Shown: piece after piece, positions 1 through 8,921 of the stretch
Layout of the letters: the number at the start of each line of letters is the position of its first letter
Position numbering within the stretch: position 1 is the first letter of the stretch
Assembly: GCF_900103455.1 (NCBI RefSeq)
Contig: NZ_FNHI01000018.1
Coordinates: 15,819-79,818 of the forward strand
Origin: Streptomyces wuyuanensis
GTDB taxonomy: Bacteria > Actinomycetota > Actinomycetes > Streptomycetales > Streptomycetaceae
Direction of reading: 5' to 3'
Length of the DNA stretch: 64,000 nt
Made by a program: the position numbers and the translations under genes
Notes under the pieces: generated by a model
The model's input: only the letters and a program-made list of their open reading frames with translations
Told to the model about the DNA's origin: nothing
Databases searched by the model: none

Positions 1-2675
1 GAACCCGTCGACAGGTCCCACAACCGCACCGATTGGTCGGTACTGCCGCTCACGGCGACGGGTGTGCCGTCCAGAACCGTGCACGCCACCGCGTTCACCG
101 CGTGAGTGTGCCCAACGAGGGGCCCGCCGACCGACGCGCCTGATGTCAGGTCCCAGACGCGGAGCGTTTCATCGGTGCTGGCGGAGACGGCGATCGGATT
201 GCCGTCCAGGACGGTGCATCCCGTCGCCGTCACCCAACCGGTGTGCCCAATGGTGAATGTATCCCGCAGTGCCGGGGAGAACCCGCTCCCCGTAGCCCAT
301 CGGGGTGCCCAGGTGTGCCCCGGCATGTAGCTGGTCAGGCGCCTGTGCAAGGGGCCGGCGCCGGCACGGGCAGCGTCGAGGGCGAGAGACTGCCGCCGAA
401 CGGCGGCAGCGGCGGTGGCATGAAGACCGAGGGAAGCGCGATAGACGGCTGCGGTCAGGCGCGCGGATTCGCCCCGGGCGTGGTGCAACTGAGGTGTCAG
501 GCTCCGTGGAACGGCGTGTACGAGATATTCGGTGTCGGTGAGGATGTCGTCGAGGCGCCCGGCGGCAGCGGCGTGGAAAGCGAGGTAGTTGAGGGTGTAG
601 GGATGGGCACGGGACCAGTCACGCACGGCATCGCCGCGATAGGGGACGCGTTCGGTCACCACGTCCGTGATCGCCGCATGGACGGTGCGGGGATCGGATT
701 CTTCGCGCAGGTACTCGGCGAGGGCCTGGTGGTAGAGGCGGTAGGCCGAGCGGCCGGATTCGGTGGCTTCCACCACATAGGAGCCGGCCGTGCGGCGCAG
801 CCACAGGAGGTCGTCGTCCGTGTAGGTACGGCCGGAGACCGCTGAGGCGAGGGGCGCCCAGATGTCCTCCCAGGGCAGGCCCTGGCCGACGGCGAAGGCC
901 AGCGGGCGCAGGAGGTCCACAGCTCGCCGGGCATCAGGTCCGAGGCGGCGGCCGAGGTCATCGCGCATGGCCTGCCCGGCGTGGCGCGGCAGGCTGTTGC
1001 GCCACGCCCGGTCCATGGGGTTGGTGATGACGTCGTCCGCCGCGGCCAGTGTGCCCGCGGTGATGCGGGCGACGAGGAACGAGGTGCCAGCCGCCTCGGC
1101 GACCGCTTCGGCGACCGGCCGCAGGGCTGCGGGGCGGCGCCGATAGGGAGAGGTGCGGCGGGCTTCGATGAGGTTGCGGATGGTGTAGGCGCGCAGTGCT
1201 TCCGGGTCGGTGTAGCGCGGATCGTCGAGGTTGACGACCTGGGTGTGGTAGGCCGAGCTGTGCCGGATGATGCCGACGCGGTCCAGGAGGTAGGAGCGGG
1301 TACCCAGCAGTAGCCGGATGCGGCCACGGGAGTGCTCGATCAGTGGCCGCAGGACCCGCGAGCACAAGGTGTCGGGGCTGTCGGCCTCGTCCAAGGCGTC
1401 GATAAGCGCCGTGAACGGCCGCTGGCGCGCCTGCGTCTCCAAGCCGTGGAGGAGCTCGCCGACAGTACGGGCGTGTACGCCGGCGGCGGCGGCAAGCCCG
1501 TGCAGGACGTCGTCGTCGGTGAGGTTCTGGGCGTAGACGGCTACGTCCACGGCACCCTCACCCGGCACCAGGTCCGAATGGAGACCGAGGGCTTCGACGG
1601 GTACGGTGCGGCGCCGTTCAGGATGGGACAGGACGGCAATCAGACCGAGGACGGCGGTCTTGCCCGATCCGGGCCCTGCGGTGACCACGCGACACGCCGA
1701 CGCGCCTTCGGCAGCGTTGCTGTTCAGCCACGTGGTCAGGTCGGCCAACGCGGCACGGCGGCCGCAGAACCACCACCCCTGCGCACCGTCGCCGTGGTAG
1801 CCCATGGCGCGCACCAGGAGACGACGCGTGAGTTCGGTATCGCGGCGCCTGGCCTGTTCGTCGAACTGCGCGGCTTGCTGGACGGCCAGGTCCACACCGG
1901 TCAGGCGGGTGCTGTGACGGGGATTGGCCAGGAATGCGGGCGGTTCTCCAGTCAGCCCGACCAGCGTCAGGCCGGTGCGCTGGTAGCCCGGACGGTCGGG
2001 GTGGTCGTTCATCTGCTGCACAACCGTGGACACCGACAAGGCTTCGGGCCCGTGTCCTGCCGTGGCCGGGCTCCCCACCGCCTGTGCGAACAGGTGGGGG
2101 AACAGCCCGGCCCTCGCCTGCTGGTGAGGCTGCGCGGAGGAGATGATCACAAGACCCGAGCCCGTCGCCTGCCCCCACTGGGCGCTGATGCGATTCAACG
2201 CGGCCGCGGCCAGCTCGTTCCCTCCCTGCCCGGAGTAGCAGGTGTCCAGGATCAGGAGCAGACGTCGCACGAGGGTGTGCCGCAACATCGTCCGGGCCAG
2301 TTCCACCGTGGGAAGTGCGGTGTAGGCGATGTCGTCGGGGTCGGTGTCGGTGGTGAACAGTACGTGGTCACCGCCGTCGTCGAGGACTTCGCCGTGGCCG
2401 GACACGTACACGGCCAGCAGGTCGTCCTCGCGCCGGTCACCGGATTTGCAGAACGCACGTAGCTGGTCGGTCAGTTGGACACGGGTCGGATCCAGCCCGA
2501 GCGCGGTCTGATGCCGGTAGCCGAGCTCGCGGGTGAACAGTTCGATGATGTGCTCGCGGGCCTGGACCAGCCCGGGCCGGTCCCACTCCGGACATTTGGG
2601 GTATCGCGAGACAGCGGTCGCAATCAGGAAGCGGCGCGGGGCGTCGCCTTCCGCACCGCCCCCTCGAACGCTCAC
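1..2675 (-). CDS. Caspase-NACHT-WD40 protein, C-terminus cut by the window edge
   Basis: The reading frame is open from a GTG at 2675 to base 1, so at least 891 residues are present. Order of domains: a caspase-like peptidase with the catalytic His in YVSGHGE (about residue 94) and Cys in LDTCYSGQGG (about 146); a STAND/NACHT ATPase with Walker A VTAGPGSGKT (about 331-340) and Walker B LIDALDEAD (about 424-432); a helical region; then WD40 repeats from about residue 805, each ending in VWDL or LWDL, running off the window. In this architecture the WD40 part usually senses, the ATPase oligomerises and the protease executes. The GTG start overlaps the stop of the upstream hydrolase by 4 bases (GTGA), so the two are translationally coupled. 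Role in defence or programmed death is inference. Confidence 0.9.
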   Translation of the reverse strand, partial: MSVRGGGAEGDAPRRFLIATAVSRYPKCPEWDRPGLVQAREHIIELFTRELGYRHQTALGLDPTRVQLTDQLRAFCKSGDRREDDLLAVYVSGHGEVLDDGGDHVLFTTDTDPDDIAYTALPTVELARTMLRHTLVRRLLLILDTCYSGQGGNELAAAALNRISAQWGQATGSGLVIISSAQPHQQARAGLFPHLFAQAVGSPATAGHGPEALSVSTVVQQMNDHPDRPGYQRTGLTLVGLTGEPPAFLANPRHSTRLTGVDLAVQQAAQFDEQARRRDTELTRRLLVRAMGYHGDGAQGWWFCGRRAALADLTTWLNSNAAEGASACRVVTAGPGSGKTAVLGLIAVLSHPERRRTVPVEALGLHSDLVPGEGAVDVAVYAQNLTDDDVLHGLAAAAGVHARTVGELLHGLETQARQRPFTALIDALDEADSPDTLCSRVLRPLIEHSRGRIRLLLGTRSYLLDRVGIIRHSSAYHTQVVNLDDPRYTDPEALRAYTIRNLIEARRTSPYRRRPAALRPVAEAVAEAAGTSFLVARITAGTLAAADDVITNPMDRAWRNSLPRHAGQAMRDDLGRRLGPDARRAVDLLRPLAFAVGQGLPWEDIWAPLASAVSGRTYTDDDLLWLRRTAGSYVVEATESGRSAYRLYHQALAEYLREESDPRTVHAAITDVVTERVPYRGDAVRDWSRAHPYTLNYLAFHAAAAGRLDDILTDTEYLVHAVPRSLTPQLHHARGESARLTAAVYRASLGLHATAAAAVRRQSLALDAARAGAGPLHRRLTSYMPGHTWAPRWATGSGFSPALRDTFTIGHTGWVTATGCTVLDGNPIAVSASTDETLRVWDLTSGASVGGPLVGHTHAVNAVACTVLDGTPVAVSGSTDQSVRLWDLSTG

Positions 2676-3535
2676 GCGAGCCCCGCCGCGATCGCCTGCC
2701 CACACAGCTTGTCGGTCAAGTACGCGGTCGCATCGTGCGCATGGGAGCCGTTGTGCACCCGTGCAGACACCACCGACTCACCGAAGGCGGGGCGCAGATC
2801 TTTGACCAGCGCCACGACGTCGCCCTCATCGGCAATGTTGGTCCAGGCGAGGCCCTTCCCACCCGGCCAGACTCCGCGTGCCGTGCGGCCGAGTCCCAGA
2901 GGTACAGGCTCCAGCCGGTGGAAGACCAAGTGCGGGATCCCCAAAGGCGACCCGATGGTGACCAGTGCTCGCACGCCGTGCCCGGGCCGGGCGCACAGCG
3001 CCTCATAGGCCACCACCGAACCCAGGGAATGGGCCACCACAACCCGGGTATCCTGGCCGATCATCTCCACTACCCGGCCACGGACCTCGTCCCGCACATC
3101 AGCATCAAGGAGGTAACGACTCACCTGCTTCAGGTCGTGAACCATCGACCGAAGTGCGACACCGGCGAAGAACCGGGAACCCGACAGGGCCCGAAGCGCA
3201 GCTTGCACCGACCGCGGCGTCGCCACCAGCGTGTCAGCCGACGGAGGCACCACACCTGGATCATGCTCCGCGGCCGCCCGCCACCATGCCAGCAGCAATT
3301 CCTGCTCGAGGCCCTCCTCGACGTCGGCAGCGGTGTAACGCCTCTCCCCTACAGCGAGTAAGTCTCCGTCCAACCGGAAGACATCCCCGTAGAACGCCAT
3401 GGCCAGTTCAGGTTCGGGTTCCTGCGCCCCGGCGCGACGCAGCCCATCCGTCAGAGCGGGCCGCCACTGACCGGTGAGGGTGTCCTCGCCGAGCAGCTGC
3501 TTACCGATCCCGTGCACTCCCACTACCCGCGCCAT
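2672..3535 (-). CDS. Alpha/beta hydrolase (lipase/esterase-like) coupled to the caspase-NACHT gene
   Basis: A 287-residue protein. It opens with MARVVGVHGIGKQ, whose VHGIG segment resembles an oxyanion-loop signature. A serine nucleophile elbow AHSLGS lies near residue 170, and a late VHNGSHAHD segment can supply the histidine. I chose the ATG at 3535 because a run of G (GGGGGG) lies 6-12 bases upstream and the protein similarity begins there; the reading frame extends further upstream but with non-protein-like composition. The gene lies directly before the caspase-NACHT gene with a 4-base overlap. It could be an effector (for example a membrane-lipid hydrolase) activated together with, or cleaved by, the caspase; this is inferred from coupling only. 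Confidence 0.85.
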   Translation of the reverse strand: MARVVGVHGIGKQLLGEDTLTGQWRPALTDGLRRAGAQEPEPELAMAFYGDVFRLDGDLLAVGERRYTAADVEEGLEQELLLAWWRAAAEHDPGVVPPSADTLVATPRSVQAALRALSGSRFFAGVALRSMVHDLKQVSRYLLDADVRDEVRGRVVEMIGQDTRVVVAHSLGSVVAYEALCARPGHGVRALVTIGSPLGIPHLVFHRLEPVPLGLGRTARGVWPGGKGLAWTNIADEGDVVALVKDLRPAFGESVVSARVHNGSHAHDATAYLTDKLCGQAIAAGLA

Positions 3536-3986
3536 GCAGCGCCCCCCGGACTCGCCCGCCTCTGTGAGAAGCACTGTAGAAGTCACCGCACGGCCAAGCG
3601 GGGCGAACAGGCAATCTGCTCGGGACGGACGAGAGGAGGACGAAGGCGGCGAACAGTGCCAAGGGACCCCTCCGGTAGCGGCGCAGCAAGTCCTGCCGGC
3701 CCGGATGCGCCTGTCAGCCGGGCAAGTTCGCTGTCGGAGCACCCGGTGGTCGGCCGCTCCGACAGCGACAGGAGGGGAGAGCATTGCGTTTCATAGATGG
3801 TCACCTACGAGAATGTGCTGGTTCGCTCCGGGACAGAGCCAGGAGTCGCGCCGATGCGGCTTACCGGGTCCCGCCGGGCCTGCGTGCAACGCCACATGTG
3901 GCGTACTCGGTGACATGGTCGTCCCGCATCCCGCGGCCGCGACACGACTTCATCGGCGTGACGGGTGCACCGACCCGATGTATGCG
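3536..3986. other. Intergenic, no gene seen
   Basis: About 450 bases between the hydrolase start and the end of the CoA-transferase. Several frames are open but none has convincing codon bias or similarity. It should hold the promoter of the hydrolase/caspase operon. Confidence 0.4.
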
Positions 3987-5375
3987 TCAGGCGCCGCCCC
4001 AGACCGGTGCGTCCGTCCCCCACCGGCCCGGCGGACGTGCCCAGTCCACCGGGCCCCCCTCGTACGACACCGGTGGCAGCGCGTGCCGGAGTCGGCCCAT
4101 GGGGCTGTCGGTCTCGGTCAGCCAGTGCTCGGCGTTGAATCCCTCGTCCTCGCCCGGAGCGGGTGCCAGGTCGTGGATCAACCAGTGCGCGGTCTGCGCC
4201 AGGGCCAGGCGGACCAGCCGCGTGCCACCGGTGCGGTGCTGCTCGGTGAGCGCGCGCAGCACCCCGGCCGCGAGCAGATAGCCGGTGCCGTGGTCGAGCG
4301 CCTGGGCGGGCAGCACCCCGGGCGAGTCCGGCGAGCCCTCCAACTCCGCTATGCCGGTGGCCACCTGGACCAGGCTGTCGAAGCCGCGCCGCTCGTGCCA
4401 TGGCCCGTAACGGCCCCACGCGGAGAGCTGGGCGATCACGAGACCCGGACGGCGCTCGGCGAGCGCCTCGGGAGTCAGCCCGAACCGTTCCAGCGCGCCC
4501 GGTCGATAACCGGTGACCACCACGTCTGCCTCGCCGAGCAGTTCCTCGAAGAGCCTACGGTCGGTGGTCTGTCCCAGGTCCAGGGTGGTCGAGCGTTTCC
4601 CCATCCCGGTGTCGTTGTGGGCCTCCTGACTTTCCGGCAGCTGTGGGGCGTCGATCCGCAGCACGTCAGCGCCCTGCAACGCCAGCGTCCGGGTGGCGAC
4701 CGGTCCGGCCAGCACTCGGGTCAGATCCAGGACGCGCAGACCCGCGCACGGTAGTGGGGCACCGTCGGGCATCCGGTCCGGGGCGTCATCGATGCGCGCC
4801 GTCGTGAGCAGCGGCTGCGCCGCCGCCGTGATCCCCTGCTCGCTCTTGTCCCAGTCCTCGGGGCCGCGTGCCGCGATGGCCAAACCGCCGACCGCGTACA
4901 CGGTCTCCTCCACCTCGAGCGCGGTAAGCCCCGCGATCGCCCGGGCCACCGCGTCCACCGCCTTCTCGCCGGCGTCCCTCTGAACCCCGAGAGCGGCGAG
5001 CAAACGGGCCCGATGGTGGGGATAGTTGGCGTGCGTACGAACCCATCCATCGGCCGCTCGCCAGAACCGCGACAACGGCGAGAACGTCGACCACCCTCGA
5101 CCGTCGACCCGCACCAACCGGTCGCTGAGGAACGCCGTCGCGACTGCCTCGTCATCGACCCGCACGCGCATCACGGGGCGTCCCGTGCGTAGGGAATTGA
5201 GCTCGGCAGCCGCGAGCGAGCACACCGCGACGGTGGCGCGCGCCAGCTCCATGACGGGCAGCCGCGCCGGCAGGCCTCCGGACGGGCCGCCGTAGGACAC
5301 CCGGTCGAGCAGCGAAGAATCGGCGCCCAGTGCCGCCCAAGCCTGTGAGGTCCCGGAACTGATGGGAGAATTCAT
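3987..5375 (-). CDS. CoA-transferase family III (CaiB/BaiF type)
   Basis: A 462-residue protein related to formyl-CoA and carnitine CoA-transferases, which move CoA between carboxylic acids. The family core begins near LRVLDLTRVLAGPVATR in the second half and continues through TTLDLGQ and VVVTGYRPGALERFG. The segment RRGFDSLVQ carries the Asp expected to form the acyl-anhydride with substrate. The N-terminal part looks like a divergent copy of the same fold, as in two-domain members. I used the ATG at 5375, which has GGTGG about 7 bases upstream; an ATG 12 bases earlier is also possible. Substrate unknown; the gene stands alone. Confidence 0.85.
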   Translation of the reverse strand: MNSPISSGTSQAWAALGADSSLLDRVSYGGPSGGLPARLPVMELARATVAVCSLAAAELNSLRTGRPVMRVRVDDEAVATAFLSDRLVRVDGRGWSTFSPLSRFWRAADGWVRTHANYPHHRARLLAALGVQRDAGEKAVDAVARAIAGLTALEVEETVYAVGGLAIAARGPEDWDKSEQGITAAAQPLLTTARIDDAPDRMPDGAPLPCAGLRVLDLTRVLAGPVATRTLALQGADVLRIDAPQLPESQEAHNDTGMGKRSTTLDLGQTTDRRLFEELLGEADVVVTGYRPGALERFGLTPEALAERRPGLVIAQLSAWGRYGPWHERRGFDSLVQVATGIAELEGSPDSPGVLPAQALDHGTGYLLAAGVLRALTEQHRTGGTRLVRLALAQTAHWLIHDLAPAPGEDEGFNAEHWLTETDSPMGRLRHALPPVSYEGGPVDWARPPGRWGTDAPVWGGA

Positions 5376-6336
5376 AACTGCCACCATCGCATCGGGTGCC
5401 GCTACGGCTGCTCAGCCTCGACCGTCCGCGCCGACTGTTTTCGGACAACCCGAAGACCGGGGTGGGATCAAGGCCCTGGGGAACACGGGCTGCTGAACCT
5501 CCTGCACACGTACACCAACCGGTCCCGGACGCCGACGCAGCCACATCTTCCCGCGCCGGCTCGGCCGGGATGATCCCCACCAAGCCCGACGACCTCAATG
5601 CCGAACAGCACGGCCTACTGGCAAGAGCTCCCCGCCGCCCGACCTGCGACGACCCAACTGACGGCTCACAGCGCGGACTTCGTCCACTCCTGACACCTCG
5701 CGAGGGAAATACCGAGGGCTCTCGCGCTGGATCGTCCAGGCCCGCGCGACCGCTCTGCCCAAAGCCGCTCGCCCTGACCCGGCCGATGCGTCTCTCGCAC
5801 TCATCGTGGGCGACGTGGAGGGCGGACAGCGCATCGCCGGGCGTCGGCGCACCAACGAGGATCCCGAAACTCCCCGCAGGACACGTCCACCCCAGCCGTC
5901 TCCATGCCGAAGGAACGTAGCCAGGCGTGCAGTTGGCGGTACCCGGTGGCGATGGTGGGAACTCGCGGTCGGCGAGGTGACGGCCGATCCGGTCGATCAC
6001 CGCCGCACGGTAAGGGTCTCGCCGTGGGTGCCGACGCCGCCTGTGACTTCCGGGGCCCGGTCCGTCCTGCTGTTCACTGCCGCTTTCTCGTTGATCCCGG
6101 TGGAGTGGCACGCACCGGCCGGGCGGGCGGACAAGACAGTGATGGAGCTTCTGGACCAAGCTCCTGACTTGTTGGATCGTCACGGGCCCGCAGTGCTCCT
6201 TTGGTCACGGACGCCCGTCCGGTCGCGTGCGTCGGCCTCCCCCGAGCTGGACGACGAATCCCCTTGGGACAGCCAGTCGGCGTCGGTGAGTTCGTGAGTC
6301 GGACCCACTCGGAGAAGCCACCGCACATCCTCACAG
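5376..6336. other. Long intergenic region with transposase relic
   Basis: About 960 bases between the CoA-transferase start and the end of sigJ. Apart from the IS110 fragment at 5879-6047, I see no intact gene. Long frames on the minus strand here are Arg/Pro/Gly-rich and lack recognisable domains. Confidence 0.5.
5879..6047 (-). pseudogene. IS110-family transposase fragment (decayed)
   Basis: On the minus strand a stretch reads, with at least two frame changes, VTGGVGTHGETLTV, then AAVIDRIGRHLADREFP, then TIATGYRQLHAWLRSFG followed by AGVDVS. This is the ordered N-terminal sequence of IS110-type (DEDD) transposases, in which the first Asp sits in G-V-D-T-H; here that Asp is changed to Gly. 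No ends, no remaining C-terminal part and no target duplication are visible, so it is only a relic. Confidence 0.65.
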
Positions 6337-7219
6337 TCAGTGAAGGGTGAGCGGAGTCGCGGATGCGACGCGGGACAGTTTTTCGGGGTTGCGGACGTAG
6401 TACAGGCCGGTGATGTGGGCGTCCTCGACGCTGATCGCCATGACGCCGTCGACCTCGCCGTCCAGGCGGACGAGGAGTGCCGGGTTGCCGTTGACAAGGG
6501 TCGGTTCGGTGGTGATCGTGCCTTCGAGCTTGCCCAGGCCGCCGGCGAACATACGGGCCACCCGCTCGGCGCCGGTGACCGGCCGCAGCGCCGCGTGCTT
6601 GATGCCGCCGCCGTCGCTGATCAGGACGACCTGGGGGGCGAGGACATCGAGGAGGACCTGCGGATCCCCGGTCTCGACGGCGCGCCGGAACGACTCCAGG
6701 ACCGCCCGGCCCTCGGCCGACGAGACCGACCGGCGGGGGCGGCGGGCGTCGACGTGCCGGCGGGCGCGGTGGGCGATCTGGCGGACGGCCGCGGGGCTCT
6801 TGTCGACGGCGGCCGCGATCTCCTCGTAGCCGATGCAGCACGAAGACGGCCCGCTCGGTCGGGGACAGCGTCTCCAGGACGAGCATGAGCGCCATCGACA
6901 CGCTCTCGGCGAGCTCGACGTCCTCGGCCACGTCCGGCGCGGTGAGCAACGGCTCCGGCAACCAGGGGCCGACGTACGCCTCCCGGTGGCGCTTGATGGT
7001 ACGCAGCCGGTTGAGCGCCTGCCGGGTGGTGATCCGGACAAGGAAGGCACGCTGGTCGCGGACCTGCCCCTGGTCGGCCTTGACCCATTGCAGCCAGGTC
7101 TCCTGCAGGACGTCTTCGGCGTCGGCCGCCGACCCGAGTACCTCGTAGGCGACGGTGAAGAGCAGGTTGCGATGGGCGAGGAACGCCTCGGTCGTCGGGT
7201 CGGTGGCGGCCCCGCTCAT
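6337..7219 (-). pseudogene. sigJ: ECF sigma factor SigJ (ECF41-type), frameshifted
   Basis: The first part (start ATG 7219, GGGACGAGAG upstream) encodes sigma region 2 (LFTVAYEVLGSAADAEDVLQ), then ERAVFVLH. The frame then breaks near 6832, and the rest continues in another frame with GYEEIAAAVDKSPAAVRQIA (region 4) and a SnoaL-like C-terminal domain ending at 6337. The family normally has about five residues of type EVFGF between VLH and the Tyr-Glu-Glu segment. The sequence fits a deletion of about 14 bases, which breaks the frame. The C-terminal SnoaL-like domain is typical of ECF41 and tunes sigma activity. The neighbour upstream is an FAD oxidoreductase, the usual type of partner. Either a real null allele or a sequence error. 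Confidence 0.85.
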
Positions 7220-7296
7220 CTCTCGTCCCGTCCCTCGTCCTTGGCGATCAGCCCCGCGGCCGACCGCCGTTGCGTGCGTCCACAGCACGATCTTCC

Positions 7297-7324
7297 CAGC
7301 ACGCACCGGTCAGCACGCACCGGT
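7297..7324. repeat. Tandem 14-base repeat, two copies
   Basis: CAGCACGCACCGGT occurs twice in a row in the gap between the oxidoreductase and sigJ; the second copy runs into the oxidoreductase stop codon. Confidence 0.8.
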
Positions 7325-8535
7325 CAGGACGCCCGGTCGGCGGGGACCGGTGTCCCGGCGCGGTGGGCGCGCAGCAACTGCCGGCGCTTCGCAACACCTC
7401 CCCGTACACGGTGCAGGCGGAACGAACCGGGCTTGCGCGCCTCACCGGCCAGGTGCCCGGGGATGCGCTTGCAGACCATCTCCTTGATCCTTGCGCCCAG
7501 CCCGTCGTCGATGTGCAGCCACACCGCGACGTCAGACCGGTTGGCGAACTGGTAGATCCCCGCGCTCCGGCCCAGGCTGATGCACTGGGCGTGGAAGCCC
7601 TGATGGAGGGGCTCCGGCCGCTCACCGGCGAGCCGGCTGAGTACCGTGTCGGCGGCCCGCGCGCCCAGTGGTGTCGCGTTGAGGCAGCTCATCCGCAGCG
7701 GCAGACCGGACGGCGCCGCGGAGTCCCCGGCCGCGAGGACGCGCTCGTCGTCCACGCTCGTCAGCGTCTCGTCCGTGAGCAGACGCCCCGCGGCGTCGGT
7801 GCCCAGCCCGCTGCGTGCGGCAAGGTCCGGAACGCCGAAGCCGACGGTCCAGACGGTGACCTCGCTCGGCAGCTCACGGCCGTCGGCGAGCCGCACGGCG
7901 CCGCGGGTCACCGCCGTCACCTTCGCGCCCGAACCGTCGATGACCGTCACACCGAGCCTGGCCAGCCGCTTCGAGACAGACCGCCGGCCCCGCGTGTGCA
8001 GGTACGGGCCGAGAACGCCGCCGCAGACCAGGGTGACCCGGCGGCCCTGCTCCGCGAGCTCGGCGGTGGTCTCGATGCCGGTGGGACCGGCGCCGACCAC
8101 CGTCACCGGGGCCGTCGGGGGCGTGGCGTCAAGGACCGCACGCAGCCGCTGTGCCTCCTCCAGGATGGCGAGCGGGTAGGCGAACTCAGCCGCTCCGGGC
8201 ACGCTCGCTTCGGCGCTGCCGCTGCCCACCGCGTAGATCAGGTAGTCGTAGTCGAGCGTGCCCCGGGCGGCTGCGAGCGTCACGCTGCGCTCGGCCGCGT
8301 CGATGCGGGTCACAGTGTCGACCACGAGCCGCACGCGCTCGGCCAGGACATCCCGGTAGGCGATGACCCCGTCGTCGGATCCGCCCACCAACTGGTGCAG
8401 GCGGACCCGGTGGACCAGGTCCGGGCGCGGGTTGATCAGCGTCACCGTCACGTCGTCGCGCCGCGTCAGCCGGTTCGCGGCCATCACGCCCGCGTATCCG
8501 CCACCGATCACGACCACATGCGTCTGCTCAGTCAT
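7324..8535 (-). CDS. NAD(P)/FAD-dependent oxidoreductase (NDH-2-like)
   Basis: A 403-residue flavoprotein of the pyridine-nucleotide-disulfide family. It starts with the FAD-binding glycine motif VVVIGGGYAGVMAA (residues about 7-20). A second dinucleotide motif VTVVGAGPTGIETTAEL near the middle should bind NAD(P)H. The FAD-contacting segment DDERVLAAGDSA follows at about residue 290. No paired redox-active cysteines of the disulfide reductases are visible, so an NADH:quinone or similar role is more likely. Start ATG at 8535 has GGAGGAGG upstream. It precedes sigJ by about 100 bases in the same direction; ECF41 sigma factors are commonly paired with an oxidoreductase, so this gene is probably a sigma target. 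Confidence 0.9.
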   Translation of the reverse strand: MTEQTHVVVIGGGYAGVMAANRLTRRDDVTVTLINPRPDLVHRVRLHQLVGGSDDGVIAYRDVLAERVRLVVDTVTRIDAAERSVTLAAARGTLDYDYLIYAVGSGSAEASVPGAAEFAYPLAILEEAQRLRAVLDATPPTAPVTVVGAGPTGIETTAELAEQGRRVTLVCGGVLGPYLHTRGRRSVSKRLARLGVTVIDGSGAKVTAVTRGAVRLADGRELPSEVTVWTVGFGVPDLAARSGLGTDAAGRLLTDETLTSVDDERVLAAGDSAAPSGLPLRMSCLNATPLGARAADTVLSRLAGERPEPLHQGFHAQCISLGRSAGIYQFANRSDVAVWLHIDDGLGARIKEMVCKRIPGHLAGEARKPGSFRLHRVRGGVAKRRQLLRAHRAGTPVPADRAS

Positions 8536-8921
8536 GGTGCCTCCTCCGGTCCACGTGTTCGGCCTTAAGTCACCGCGACATCGGCCGCCGTGACAGCACG
8601 TGAGCCAGATCACACCACTCGGGCTCGGCGGGACGGGGACCACCTTGGTTCACCAGGTGGGACAGGCCGCGAGTCTCGAGGGGCAGCATGTGGCCGCAGT
8701 GAATGCCGGATATGCTGCGCCGCCGCCTCCACCATGATCAGGTGGAGCCGACTGACCTGCCGGTGCCTCGAGGGCTCCGGCAGATCACGCGTTCGGCCTT
8801 GCTCGGTTCCCAGCCCAGCCTCGTCGCGCCGGTCACGAGCCAGGGCAGACGTCCGGGCCCAGGGGCAGTGCACAACACCGGGAATGGTCCGTCAGGAGGG
8901 CACACCGCGACGTGCACTCCG
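8536..8921. other. Intergenic, promoter of the oxidoreductase
   Basis: About 390 bases without a gene. It should hold the promoter of the FAD oxidoreductase (minus strand). I see no clear terminator hairpin. Confidence 0.4.

Noticed and set aside
5152..6183. Long minus-strand open frame upstream of the CoA-transferase
   Set aside because: Composition is Arg/Pro/Ser-rich with poor codon bias, and it overlaps the CoA-transferase start and the IS110 relic in different frames.
8571..8600. ECF41-type promoter (TGTCAC at 8590-8595 on the minus strand) before the oxidoreductase
   Set aside because: The -35-like element is present about 55 bases upstream of the start, but no convincing CGTC -10 at the right distance was found.
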